NCBI RefSeq assembly: GCF_900141805.1
Contig: NZ_FQYN01000009.1
Coordinates: forward strand, 62,001 to 126,000
DNA from: Hymenobacter daecheongensis DSM 21074
Lineage (GTDB): Bacteria > Bacteroidota > Bacteroidia > Cytophagales > Hymenobacteraceae
Length of the DNA: 64,000 nt
Direction of reading: 5' to 3'
In this document: in pieces, positions 34,622 through 43,232 of the stretch
Numbering within the stretch: position 1 is the first letter of the stretch
How the letters are laid out: each line of letters begins with the position of its first letter
Notes under the pieces: model-generated
What the model was told of the DNA's origin: nothing
What the model saw: only the letters and a program-made list of their open reading frames with translations
Database searches by the model: none
Translations under genes and position numbers: made by a program

Positions 34622-34766
34622 TGTGCGGTGGTGCGGGGTTGTATTTCGTGCCTTGCTTAAGGTGAGGCTACAGCTCACATAGTAGAATGACTGGCGCTAA
34701 GCCGGTACAAGGACATCGTCATAGTAGACACAAACTGCAAGTTCGCCCCAGATGGGAAAGCATCAG

Positions 34767-35426
34767 CTAAAGGTTATGAAATTGATCTTCGGCTTCAGTG
34801 AGGAAGTTGTTTAAACTATAGCTAGCCTGAGAACATAGAGCTAAGGTTTTGGCCTTTTTGAGTGGTTTAGCGAGTTCATTATACTTCGCTGGCTCTCTTC
34901 TACCTTGAAGCTTTTGATAAGTTGAAGTTCTCTGAAGTGTAGATTTAGGATTGCTTACTAAATCTGGATTACTATTGGATGAGTGAATAGGTAGTATCCA
35001 TGCCTCTGTCTCTTCTATGGCAATTGCATACGCTATTCTAAAGGTATGTGGACCAATCCACATATTTATTCTATTGTATATTGCTGTTCTGAGCTCTTGG
35101 CAATAATCGGTATTGCCTGCCTTAGTAGGTTTTGAACCATTGTAACCTGCCTCAAAAGCACGGTCTGTATCAATATGAATGACAAAAAAATCACTGTCAG
35201 GTAAGTTGTTAAAAAAATTTTCAATGATTTTTCTGCTTCTGCACTCCTCTTTTACAATAGTCCAGTTGCTGAATGTGTTAATTCCTTGACTAAATTTATC
35301 TGTTTCGTCTTTTACATCGTCAGGCCTAAATGCTCTTATTTCACTTGAGTCAATACCCAAGTGTGATGCTAGTAGATGTTTGATGATTATGACATCAGTA
35401 ATGCCTTCAGCAATTAATCCAATCAT
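34767..35426 (-). CDS. TOPRIM-like putative nuclease of a two-gene defence-like module
   Basis: 219 residues. The N-terminus MIGLIAEGITDVIIIKHLL has the strand-Glu-Gly-x-(T/S)-(D/E) turn of TOPRIM domains (Glu7). The DxD motif is VIHIDTD (Asp86, Asp88). AIEETEAWILPI (Glu138, Glu139, Glu141) is like the acidic motif in DUF4276/OLD-type TOPRIM proteins. Coding GC is far below the window average. It follows the AAA ATPase by 12 bases on the same strand, so they form an operon. ATPase plus separate TOPRIM proteins are known in anti-phage systems such as PARIS (AriA/AriB) and split OLD-like pairs. I cannot say it belongs to either; the TOPRIM call rests on motifs only. Confidence 0.68.
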   Translation of the reverse strand: MIGLIAEGITDVIIIKHLLASHLGIDSSEIRAFRPDDVKDETDKFSQGINTFSNWTIVKEECRSRKIIENFFNNLPDSDFFVIHIDTDRAFEAGYNGSKPTKAGNTDYCQELRTAIYNRINMWIGPHTFRIAYAIAIEETEAWILPIHSSNSNPDLVSNPKSTLQRTSTYQKLQGRREPAKYNELAKPLKKAKTLALCSQASYSLNNFLTEAEDQFHNL

Positions 35427-35438
35427 AAATATTTTATG

Positions 35439-36677
35439 TTAAAAATCTTCATTTATAGCTCCGATATAACCTCTGAGCCACATTTCTGAAAGCTTTAGGC
35501 TTTCAATGTTTTCTCCCTTGGTTTTTATTCTTCTTGTTTTTGTGTGGCCTTCATCGTTTCTATATACCTCAAATAACCTTGTGCTGTCGTCATTGAGATT
35601 GACGCCATCGAGGATTGCCGGATTATGTGTGGTTATTAACACTTGTTTGTTGTTTGATTTAGCCAAGCTTGTTATTTCCTTGACTAAACTTCTGCAAACA
35701 CTTGGATTTAAGGCGCTTTCTATGTTGTCTATAGCAAAAAAGGACGGAGTGGACTTGCTGATAAATAGTGCTAGGTAAAAGAGTATGTGTAAAGCACCTT
35801 CATTTGAATTCTCTGCTGAGAATATGTTATTATTTCTTCTCATGTGCTTGTCTTTGAAGTATAATCTAGAGTTGCTTCTGCCAAGTTTGTAACCTAGATA
35901 TTTTAAATTATCGTCTGCTGATATAATTATCTCATCGAGCCAAGGTATCAGGCTAGTGTATTCTAGCATTGTTTCTCTTTCTTCGTTAGTTAAATTTGCA
36001 ATTAGAATGTCTAGTCCTTCTCCGTATATTCCTAATGGTTGTTTGCGGCTTTCGACAGATACGCCTCTCAATGCTTCTGTATTTGCAGTGTAAATGGAGA
36101 AATTTTTTAAACTTATATAAATATCATCTGGAATAAATAAGTACTTCATTATTTTGTTTATAAAAGAATTTCTTGAGTCTTGTTTTGTGTCTCTGCTTAT
36201 TTCAATGCTATTTAATTTTTCCAATAATTCTTTAAATGAATCATTGGTAATAGAATCGTATTTTGAATGCATTAAATCATTTCTTTTCTTTCTTTCAATA
36301 TCTCTTTTATTTTGTGAATAATCAATATTTTTTTCTGTCCATTCAGAATATATGCTAGTACCTGTAGATATTAAAACAGTGTCATCTTCTAATATTTCTT
36401 CTCCTTGTTGATAAGTAAATTTTACTGTGAATTCGTTTTTTGGTTTCTTATACATAAATGAGCTGAATGTAAGCGAGGGCATAGCAACTCGAATGCCTTT
36501 GCTTGTTAAGCCATCTGGATTTAGATCTTGGCTTTTTGCAGCGCTTAGCATCGCAACAGCTTCTAATATGTTGCTTTTCCCGCTTCCATTTGCGCCAATA
36601 AATATATTGACTCTACCCAAATCAATTTTTTCTGAATAAATTGATTTGAAGTTCTCTATTGTTAAAGACTGTAGCAT
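35439..36677 (-). CDS. OLD/ABC-type AAA ATPase of a two-gene defence-like module
   Basis: About 412 residues from the ATG at 36677 (an ATG at 36695 is also possible). It begins MLQSLTIENFKSI, as many OLD/RecF-like ATPases do. Walker A is GANGSGKSN at about 28-36. A charged central region of about 200 residues (EKNIDYSQNKRDIERKKRND) probably forms the coiled coil. The signature-like NEGALHILFYLAL precedes Walker B FFAIDNIESALNP near residue 314, followed by the histidine switch LITTHNPAI. No nuclease domain is fused; the TOPRIM-like protein follows. The gene is AT-rich (roughly one-third GC by eye) against GC-rich neighbours and was probably acquired by transfer. Confidence 0.88.
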   Translation of the reverse strand: MLQSLTIENFKSIYSEKIDLGRVNIFIGANGSGKSNILEAVAMLSAAKSQDLNPDGLTSKGIRVAMPSLTFSSFMYKKPKNEFTVKFTYQQGEEILEDDTVLISTGTSIYSEWTEKNIDYSQNKRDIERKKRNDLMHSKYDSITNDSFKELLEKLNSIEISRDTKQDSRNSFINKIMKYLFIPDDIYISLKNFSIYTANTEALRGVSVESRKQPLGIYGEGLDILIANLTNEERETMLEYTSLIPWLDEIIISADDNLKYLGYKLGRSNSRLYFKDKHMRRNNNIFSAENSNEGALHILFYLALFISKSTPSFFAIDNIESALNPSVCRSLVKEITSLAKSNNKQVLITTHNPAILDGVNLNDDSTRLFEVYRNDEGHTKTRRIKTKGENIESLKLSEMWLRGYIGAINEDF

Positions 36678-36718
36678 GTCCTGTTTTTTTTGCAAGAAGC
36701 AATTTTATTTCTAATAAG

Positions 36719-39700
36719 TTACGCCCCCACCTTCTCCTCACTCCCCAGCTCCGCCAGAATCCGCTTGGCGGCCTGCACGGACTTCACCTCGTCGATGCTG
36801 ACGATGAGCTGTTCCTTGCGCTCCTTCATGGAGGCGGTGCGGCTGTGGGTCTGCACGTAGTTGAGGATGTTGCCGAACTGCTCGCCTTGGAAGAAGTCGG
36901 CGTTGTCGAGGGCGGGGATGTAGCCTTTGAGCAGGTTTTTCTTGAGGGTGAGCTTCTCGAAGCCGGCCTGGCAGGCCTGCCAGCGCAGCTTCACGATGTC
37001 GGCGAGCTGCTCGACCTCGGCGGGCAGGGGGCCGAAGCGGTCCACCATGCCGGCAATGAGCTTGCGCAATTCCTCGGGGTTTTTGGCGCGGTCCAGCTTG
37101 CTGTAGAGCTGCAGGCGCTCCGACACGCTGCTCACGTAGGCGTCGGGAATCAGGATCTGCAGGTCGGTTTCGATGTTGCACTCCTTGGGGCCCTTGGTGC
37201 CCACGGCGCTCTGGAGGCGGCCGGTCGTGTCGCCGAGGAACAGCTCCTTGAACTCGGTTTCCTTCAGCTCGGTCACGGCCTCGTCGAGAATCTGGTGGTA
37301 GGTTTCGTAGCCCAGGTCGTTGATGAAGCCCGACTGCTCGCCGCCGAGCAGGTTGCCGGCCCCGCGGATGTCGAGGTCGCGCATGGCCACGTTGAAGCCC
37401 GCGCCCAGGTCCGAAAACTCTTCCAGGGTGCTCAGGCGCTTGCGGGCGTCGCTCGGGAGGCCGGCCACGGGCGGGGTGAGCAGGTAGCAGTAGGCCTTCT
37501 TGTTGGAGCGGCCCACGCGGCCCCGCATCTGGTGCAGGTCGCTCAGGCCGTGCAGGTGGGCGCGGTTGATGATGATGGTGTTGGCGTTCGGGATGTCGAG
37601 GCCCGACTCGATGAGGTTGGTGCTCACCAGCACGTCGTACTCGCCGTCCACGAACTTCATCATGCGCTTTTCGAGCTGGTCGCCCTCCATCTGCCCGTGA
37701 ATGTAGGTGATGCGGGCGTCGGGCACGAGGCGCAGGATCATGGCCGCCATTTCCTCGATGTCCTTGACGCGGTTGTGCACGAAGAACACCTGCCCCCCGC
37801 GCTTCAGCTCCCGGGCCACGGCATCGCGGATCAGGATTTCGTCGAATACGTGCAGCTCGGTCTGCACCGGCTGGCGGTTGGGCGGGGGCGTGGCAATGAC
37901 GGACAAATCCCGCGCCCCCATGAGCGAGAAGTGCAGGGTGCGCGGAATCGGCGTGGCCGAGAGGGTCAGCGTGTCCACGTTCACCTTCAGCTCCTTGAGC
38001 TTGTCCTTGGTCTTGACCCCGAACTTCTGTTCTTCGTCGATGATGAGCAGCCCCAGATCCTTGAACTTGATGTCCTTGTTGGTGAGCCGGTGGGTGCCGA
38101 TGAGGATGTCGGTTTTGCCCTCGGCCACCCGGCCCAGCGTTTCCTTAATCTGCTTGGTGGTCTTGAAGCGGTTCACGTACTCGACCGTCACGGGCAGATT
38201 GCTCAACCGCTCGCGGAAGGTTTTGTAGTGCTGCATGGCCAGGATGGTGGTGGGCACCAGGATGGCGGCCTGCTTGCCGTCGGCCACGGCCTTGAAGGCG
38301 GCGCGGATGGCAATTTCGGTTTTGCCGAAGCCCACGTCCCCGCAGATCAGGCGGTCCATGGGGTGGGGCACCTCCATGTCGCGCTTCACGTCCTCGGTGG
38401 CCTTGGCCTGGTCGGGAGTGTCCTCGTAGATGAACGAGGATTCCAGCTCGGCCTGCATGAATGAGTCGGGGGCGAAGGCGTGGCCGGGGGCGGTTTTGCG
38501 CTTGGCGTAGAGCCGGATCAGCTCGGCGGCAATGTCCTTGACCTTTTTCTTAACCGACCTCTTCTTGTTTTCCCACTCCGGGGAGCCCAGCTTGCTCATG
38601 GTCGGCGGCGTGCCCTCGGCCCCGCTGTACTTGGCAATCTTGTGCAGGGCGTGGATGCTTACGGTCAGAATATCGTCGTCGCGGTACACCAGGCGGATGG
38701 CTTCCTGCATATGCCCGTTGATTTCGACCTGGGTGAGGCCGGCGAAGCGGGCAATGCCGTAGTCCTGGTGGGTCACGTAGTCGCCGGGGCTGAGCGTGCG
38801 CAGCTCCTTGAGGGTGAGAGCCTTTTTCTTGGAGAACTTCTTCGCTTCCTGTGCGCGATAGAACCGCTCGAACAGCTGGTGGTCGGTATAGACTACGAGC
38901 TTCATCAAATCGTCCACGTAGCCCTCGCGCAGGGCCAGGAGCATATGCTGGAAGGGCACGTTGTTGTCCAGCTCGTCGAAGATGGTGCGCAGCCGGTCAG
39001 CCTGCCGCACCGAGTCGGCGGCAATGATGCTGACGTAGTTTTTGCTGGCGTTGTCGTGCAGGTTCTTCACCATGCGGTTGAAGTCCTTATTAAAGGAGGG
39101 CTGGGGCCTGGCCTCGAAGCTGAACTCCTCGGCCCCGGTCTTGAAGTGAAACCGCTTGCCGAACTCCACCACCGGGAAGTTCTCAAGCAGCTTCCGGAAC
39201 GACTTGCCCGTTTCGAACAGCTGCTCGGGCTTGCTCACAATCTGCATCCCGGCGGCTCCCGCCAGCAACTCCTGGAATCCCGCGTCGGCCTTCTCAAACG
39301 ACTCGGTCACAATGTCAATCGTCTGGCGCACGTCCTTCACCCACACCGCCGTGTGCCGGGGCAGAAAGTCCAGAAACGCCTCCCGGGTTTCCTGGAGCAG
39401 CTTAGTCTGCACGTTGGGGATGATGCTGACCTGCTGCTTCTGCTCCACCGAAAGCTGGCTCTCGGGGTTGAAGGTGCGGATAGTTTCGACCTCGTCGCCG
39501 AACAGCTCGATGCGGTAGGGCAGCTCGTTGGCGTAGGAGAAGATGTCGACGATGCCCCCGCGCACGGCAAACTGCCCGGCCTCGTACACGAAGTCGGTGC
39601 GCTCGAAGTCGTACTCGGCCAGCATGTCGCTGATGAAGTTCACGTCGAGCTTCTCGCCCACCTTTACTAAGAAGGTGTTTGCTACTAGGCTCTTGCGGTT

Positions 39701-40252
39701 GATGACCTTCTCGAATAGGGCTTCGGGGTAGGTGACAATGAGGGCGCCGGAACCCCTCCCCAACCCCTCCCCAAAAGGGAGGGGCTTTTCAACGTCCTTC
39801 CCAGATATTTTGTCGGCTGGCTCCCCTCCCTTTCGGGGAGGGGTTGGGGGAGGGGTCCGCGTGTTCAGCCGATTCAGCACCTCGGCCCGCATGAGCACGT
39901 TAGCGTTTTCCGTCTCGTCGAAGTGGTAGGGGCGCTTGTAGGAGCTGGGGAAGAGCAACGGATCCTGCTCGGGCAGCAGGTGCTGGAGGTCGGCCAGGAA
40001 GTAGGCGGCCTCGTCCTTGTCGTGCAGCACGAACAGGTGGTGCTGCTCCGGGAACAGGCCGTGCATAGCGGCGGCCACCACGGCATCCTGGCTGCCCACC
40101 AGGCCGCGCAGGTGCAGGCGGGGCAGGTGCTCATCCGGTTTAGCTTCGCCGGCGGGGCGCAGGGAGTGGCGCGTGGCCGGGTTCAGGCGGGCCCCCACGG
40201 TCAATACGGTCGGGTCGAGGCGGTAGAGCTGGAGGAAGTCGGTGACCTTCAA
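36719..40252 (-). CDS. mfd: Transcription-repair coupling factor Mfd with an in-frame palindromic insertion
   Basis: 1177 residues. It starts at TTG (40252); there is no ATG before the upstream stop, and MKVTDFLQLYR is a plausible N-terminus. Mfd displaces RNA polymerase stalled at lesions and recruits UvrA. The N-terminal UvrB-like module is followed by the polymerase-binding domain (GDYVTHQDYGIARF near 492). The helicase has Walker A GDVGFGKTEI near 639, DEEQ near 740 and MRGRVGRS. The TRCF domain ends the protein. Residues about 132-167 are Pro/Gly/Lys-rich and are encoded by a C/G-rich inverted repeat (39751-39859) that reads through in frame. They interrupt the conserved run between LMRAEVLNRLN and ALIVTYPEALFEK. 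Confidence 0.96.
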   Translation of the reverse strand: MKVTDFLQLYRLDPTVLTVGARLNPATRHSLRPAGEAKPDEHLPRLHLRGLVGSQDAVVAAAMHGLFPEQHHLFVLHDKDEAAYFLADLQHLLPEQDPLLFPSSYKRPYHFDETENANVLMRAEVLNRLNTRTPPPTPPRKGGEPADKISGKDVEKPLPFGEGLGRGSGALIVTYPEALFEKVINRKSLVANTFLVKVGEKLDVNFISDMLAEYDFERTDFVYEAGQFAVRGGIVDIFSYANELPYRIELFGDEVETIRTFNPESQLSVEQKQQVSIIPNVQTKLLQETREAFLDFLPRHTAVWVKDVRQTIDIVTESFEKADAGFQELLAGAAGMQIVSKPEQLFETGKSFRKLLENFPVVEFGKRFHFKTGAEEFSFEARPQPSFNKDFNRMVKNLHDNASKNYVSIIAADSVRQADRLRTIFDELDNNVPFQHMLLALREGYVDDLMKLVVYTDHQLFERFYRAQEAKKFSKKKALTLKELRTLSPGDYVTHQDYGIARFAGLTQVEINGHMQEAIRLVYRDDDILTVSIHALHKIAKYSGAEGTPPTMSKLGSPEWENKKRSVKKKVKDIAAELIRLYAKRKTAPGHAFAPDSFMQAELESSFIYEDTPDQAKATEDVKRDMEVPHPMDRLICGDVGFGKTEIAIRAAFKAVADGKQAAILVPTTILAMQHYKTFRERLSNLPVTVEYVNRFKTTKQIKETLGRVAEGKTDILIGTHRLTNKDIKFKDLGLLIIDEEQKFGVKTKDKLKELKVNVDTLTLSATPIPRTLHFSLMGARDLSVIATPPPNRQPVQTELHVFDEILIRDAVARELKRGGQVFFVHNRVKDIEEMAAMILRLVPDARITYIHGQMEGDQLEKRMMKFVDGEYDVLVSTNLIESGLDIPNANTIIINRAHLHGLSDLHQMRGRVGRSNKKAYCYLLTPPVAGLPSDARKRLSTLEEFSDLGAGFNVAMRDLDIRGAGNLLGGEQSGFINDLGYETYHQILDEAVTELKETEFKELFLGDTTGRLQSAVGTKGPKECNIETDLQILIPDAYVSSVSERLQLYSKLDRAKNPEELRKLIAGMVDRFGPLPAEVEQLADIVKLRWQACQAGFEKLTLKKNLLKGYIPALDNADFFQGEQFGNILNYVQTHSRTASMKERKEQLIVSIDEVKSVQAAKRILAELGSEEKVGA
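39751..39859. repeat. C/G-rich inverted repeat inserted in mfd
   Basis: The left arm carries AACCCCTCCCCAACCCCTCC and CCAAAAGGGAGGGGC; the right arm is its inverse (GGCTCCCCTCCCTTTCGGGG, AGGGGTTGGGGGAGGGGTC). About 35 bases lie between the arms. Total size is close to 110 bases, divisible by three in effect, since the mfd frame is kept. The element at 4066-4292 has the same kind of arms. Confidence 0.88.
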
Positions 40253-40405
40253 AACGCAGAAAGGCTAGGAGGGAGGCAAAAGGAACAGCCCGGCCAGGAG
40301 AATATCCGGTCGGGCCAACGGCAGAAACTGTGGTATGCAATACCGCCCGCAAGGTCCGAAAGTTTCCGCGGGCGGCCGAATGCTTGCGTTACGCCGGGGT
40401 TTCGC

Positions 40406-40413
40406 TACTTTCG
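40406..40413 (+). promoter_or_regulatory. -7 element (TACTTTCG) before the 63-residue gene
   Basis: Similar to TAnnTTTG with one-base shift; 52 bases before the ATG at 40466. Confidence 0.35.
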
Positions 40414-40465
40414 TTTCCTGCCGCCCCGAGTGCCCCGCTCCAATCCCCCCAATTTCCTGTTGCGC

Positions 40466-40657
40466 ATGGACCCTACCCGTAACCCCGCCGAGGATACTGA
40501 TTTCGATTTCGACGCCTGGGTGCGCTGGCAGCGGCTACACCACGCCTGGCAGCACGTAGCGGCCAGCCGCCATGCCGCGGCCGGCTACCGGCCGCCGCTG
40601 GCAGTTGAAGCACCCGCCGAGCCCGAGGTTGTGTATCTGCTGCCCGTGCCTAACTAA
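40466..40657 (+). CDS. Small protein of unknown function
   Basis: 63 residues, ATG start. Acidic N-terminus (NPAEDTDFDFD), a W/H-rich centre (AWVRWQRLHHAWQHVAASRH) and a hydrophobic end (EVVYLLPVPN). No signal peptide or membrane segment. It sits in the gap between the divergently placed mfd and the DUF457 membrane protein gene, with a promoter-like element upstream. I do not recognise it. The frame could extend further upstream in mfd-antisense DNA, but the short form fits the gap. Confidence 0.5.
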   Translation: MDPTRNPAEDTDFDFDAWVRWQRLHHAWQHVAASRHAAAGYRPPLAVEAPAEPEVVYLLPVPN

Positions 40658-40714
40658 AGCTCCGTCCACGCATTTTTGCTGAGCGCCGCCGGTCCCCGCT
40701 GCCCGGCGGCCGCG

Positions 40715-40722
40715 TACCTTCG
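40715..40722 (+). promoter_or_regulatory. -7 element (TACCTTCG) of the DUF457 gene
   Basis: Seven of eight bases match TAnnTTTG; 28 bases before the GTG start at 40751. Confidence 0.45.
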
Positions 40723-40750
40723 CGCTTTCGTATTCCTCTTATACTCCAAA

Positions 40751-41491
40751 GTGCGCGGCTCTTCTCACCTGGCCATCGGCCTGATTACCGGCGTGGCCGT
40801 CGGCGGCCTTATAGCCGGCATCCCGTTTTCGCCCGCCGGTATTGCCCTGGCTGGCTTTTCGGCCCTGGCCCCCGACCTCGACCACCCCAATTCCCGCCTC
40901 AGCAAGCGCCTGGGCTTCACCCAGCAGTATGTGCGCTGGGCCTTCGTGCTGGCAGGGCTGGCGTTGGCCGGCTATACCTACAATATGCTGCCGCCCGGTC
41001 CCGAACAGCGCATGGCCTACACCGCCGCGCTGGCCTTCGGGCTGCTGGGCGTGGCCATGCAGGGCGGCTCCACCCGCAAGCTGGCGCTGCTTTTCACAGG
41101 CGCGGGTATGGTGCTGGCGGGGCTGTATTTCGGCTTTCTGTGGCTCAGTCTGCTGGGCACGTTCGTGTGCCTGGCCCCGTTCACCACCCACCGCTCCTGG
41201 ACGCACACCATCTGGGCCACCGGCCTGTGGACCTACATCGGCTACCTGGCCAACCAGAACCTGGGCTGGCACGGCGTGGCGCACTACGCCGGCGCGGGCT
41301 ACGCCTCCCATCTGCTCGCCGATTCGCTCACCAAATCCGGAGTGCGGTGGTTTCTGCCCCTGTCAGATTATTCGTTTAAGCTCCCGCTCATCTCCACCGG
41401 GTCGGCGGCGGGCAACGTGCTGGAGCTGGGCATATGCGTGGGCTATGGCCTGCTGGTGCTGGGGCTGGTTATCGGAAGAATGCAGTTCTAG
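40751..41491 (+). CDS. YdjM-like membrane-bound metal-dependent hydrolase (DUF457)
   Basis: 246 residues from the GTG at 40751, because VRGSSHLAIGLITG is the normal N-terminus of this family (usually M[KR]GSSH). The N-terminal histidine, APDLDHPNS near residue 40, THRSWTHTIW in the centre and GYASHLLADSLTKSG near the C-terminus are the conserved His/Asp motifs. About six hydrophobic segments place it in the inner membrane. Distant members include LexA-regulated YdjM of E. coli. The substrate is unknown. Confidence 0.9.
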   Translation: MRGSSHLAIGLITGVAVGGLIAGIPFSPAGIALAGFSALAPDLDHPNSRLSKRLGFTQQYVRWAFVLAGLALAGYTYNMLPPGPEQRMAYTAALAFGLLGVAMQGGSTRKLALLFTGAGMVLAGLYFGFLWLSLLGTFVCLAPFTTHRSWTHTIWATGLWTYIGYLANQNLGWHGVAHYAGAGYASHLLADSLTKSGVRWFLPLSDYSFKLPLISTGSAAGNVLELGICVGYGLLVLGLVIGRMQF

Positions 41492-42114
41492 CCTTTTAAT
41501 ACTGTTCAGCTTGTTTTCAGTGACCCGGCCGGAGAAATCCGGAATATAAAATTTGCTGCCTCTACCAGGTCTGTTGCAAGTTTATGTATGACTGAATTGC
41601 AAGAAAAGAAGAAAAGTGTTGTGCCGCTGCCGCTGAAAACCAACCGTAACTTGGTCATTGAAGCCCGTTTGGCTTAAGCATAGGATTAAAGCACGATAGG
41701 GGAAAACTTGCTTCACCAATATTAAGCTGTTAGCTTAGCGTCCTACTGGATAATTGTCAGGACTATATAACTCCGCAACAGCACAGTTGTATATATCAGA
41801 TTTTTACGATATATTTTATTTAATATTGTGAAAGCAAGTAAGTACTTCAGGGAGGGAAGGACATCCAACTATTGAAGGCAATAGTTACAGAGTCATTAAC
41901 TGCTTATGGTCAGCCGGCTTGCTGCTGTCTGAATATCTATAAAACGTCTGCCGCTATGATATGGCCCGCCCTATCGGGGCCGCGCCCGCTCAGCCTCGTT
42001 TGAGCTGTCAGAAAGCGTCGCTTTGTATCTTTGACCAGCCTGGTGGTTACCAGGCACCCCGCCCTACCCTACGCTTGCACACCTTTTTTTGCGCTCACAA
42101 ACCAGTTTCCTTGT
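41492..42114. other. Long AT-rich intergenic region
   Basis: This 620-base stretch has no convincing gene. It is poorer in GC than its surroundings. It holds a small perfect hairpin, CCGGA-GAAA-TCCGG, at 41529-41542, and a 29-codon frame at 41588-41677 that starts ATG ACT GAA and encodes a charged peptide ending NLVIEARLA. I see no promoter or ribosome-binding evidence to support it as a gene. The right end carries the promoter of the NYN gene. Confidence 0.6.
42026..42033 (+). promoter_or_regulatory. -7 element TATCTTTG of the NYN-cold-shock gene
   Basis: An exact match to TAnnTTTG, 81 bases before the ATG at 42115. A TTTG at 41999-42002 is upstream with a spacer of 23, longer than the usual 19. 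Confidence 0.5.
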
Positions 42115-43125
42115 ATGAACCAGATGAATAGCCCCCTGATCAGGATCGGTGTCTTCTACGACGGCAATTATTTCCTGAAAATCAGTGATTACTACTACTT
42201 CCAGCACGAGCGTAAGGCCCGCATCAGCATGGAAGGCCTCCACGAGTACATCCGCCACCAAGTGGCAGAGGAAGAGGACGTGGACGTGCGCCTGAGCCAG
42301 ATTATCGACGCGCACTTCTTCCGCGGCCGCCTCTCGGCTACCGAAGCTCGCGACAAGGACCGCCTGTTTCACGACCGGCTGCTCGACGATATTCTCATGA
42401 ATATGAGCATCACCACCCACTACATGCCCCTGAAAACCCGCGACGGCCGGTTGCAGGAAAAAGGTGTGGATGTGTGGCTGGCCCTGGAAGCCTTCGAGCT
42501 GGCCATGCACAAGAGCTTCGATGTGATTGTGCTCATCGCCGGCGACAGCGACTACGTGCCCCTCATCAAAAAGCTCAACACACTGGGCACCCGCGTGATG
42601 CTGCTGAACTGGGACTTCAAATACGTCGATTTCAAGGGCGAAAACCGCGTTACGCGCGCCTCGCAGCAGCTTTTGGAGCACTCCACCTACCCGGTGGCCA
42701 TGCACGACGTGATTGATAACGGCCTGGCCAGCGCCGACGACCTGATCGAAAGCCTGTTTGTGAATGCGCCCGAGCCGGCTTCGTACCCCAGCGTGAAGCC
42801 GCTGCGCCCCACCGGCCCCACGGCCGCTGGTCCGGTTGGCACCGTGGGCATCAGCACCATCAAAAACCTGAAAAACGGGTTCGGATTCGTGGTAATGCCG
42901 CCTAACAACCTGTTCTTCAGCTACGCCGATATGGCCGAAGGCGACTTCAACGACCTGCGCGAAGGCGACTGGGTGGAGTTCACCGTGGGCCGCAACCACC
43001 GCGACGAGGACTGTGCCCGCAACGTGCGCAAGGCCCAGGCCCCCATCGAAGGCGACGACTACGAGGAAGAAGAGGAGTCGGAAGAGCAGGAGCACGAATC
43101 AGCCGGCTCGCCGGAGCGCGTGTAA
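42115..43125 (+). CDS. NYN (PIN-like) domain protein fused to a cold-shock-like domain
   Basis: 336 residues. The ATG at 42115 is preferred (MNQMNSPLIRIGVFYDGNYF); a second ATG follows three codons later. The NYN domain covers about residues 8-215: IGVFYDGNYF with the first acidic residue, KGVDVWLALEAFELAM and LIAGDSDYVPLIKKLNTLG with the other acidic ones. It is a metal-dependent ribonuclease fold of the LabA/DUF88 type. Residues about 240-310 read as a cold-shock-like OB fold (GTVGISTIKNLKNGFGFVV, NNLFFSYADM, LREGDWVEFTVG). The tail is highly acidic. A cytosolic RNase or RNA-binding role is inferred; targets are unknown. Confidence 0.88.
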   Translation: MNQMNSPLIRIGVFYDGNYFLKISDYYYFQHERKARISMEGLHEYIRHQVAEEEDVDVRLSQIIDAHFFRGRLSATEARDKDRLFHDRLLDDILMNMSITTHYMPLKTRDGRLQEKGVDVWLALEAFELAMHKSFDVIVLIAGDSDYVPLIKKLNTLGTRVMLLNWDFKYVDFKGENRVTRASQQLLEHSTYPVAMHDVIDNGLASADDLIESLFVNAPEPASYPSVKPLRPTGPTAAGPVGTVGISTIKNLKNGFGFVVMPPNNLFFSYADMAEGDFNDLREGDWVEFTVGRNHRDEDCARNVRKAQAPIEGDDYEEEEESEEQEHESAGSPERV

Positions 43126-43164
43126 GCAGATTCCGTTAATTAATTAGGATACCAGGCCGTTTTG

Positions 43165-43215
43165 AAAAAACCGCCGGATGCCCTGCCGCGAGGCCGGCGC
43201 GTCCGGCGGTTTTTT
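43165..43215 (+). terminator. Intrinsic terminator of the NYN-cold-shock gene
   Basis: AAAAAACCGCCGGA and TCCGGCGGTTTTTT are perfect arms around a 23-base loop. It lies 39 bases after the stop and may serve the convergent thioesterase gene too. Confidence 0.88.
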
Positions 43216-43232
43216 TGAGCTAATACGGCCGG

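Noticed and set aside
34319-34682. Open frames on both strands with repeating DMALxxR or MSRxxSA heptapeptides
   Set aside because: A 21-base period removes stops from several frames at once; no usual start, promoter or homologue supports either strand.
36659-39670. Long plus-strand frames (601 and 396 residues) opposite mfd
   Set aside because: Antisense shadows of Mfd with His/Val/Leu-rich composition and no family signature.
41492-42114. Riboswitch or structured RNA in the long gap before the NYN gene
   Set aside because: Only one small hairpin was found, with no conserved riboswitch pattern that I recognise.
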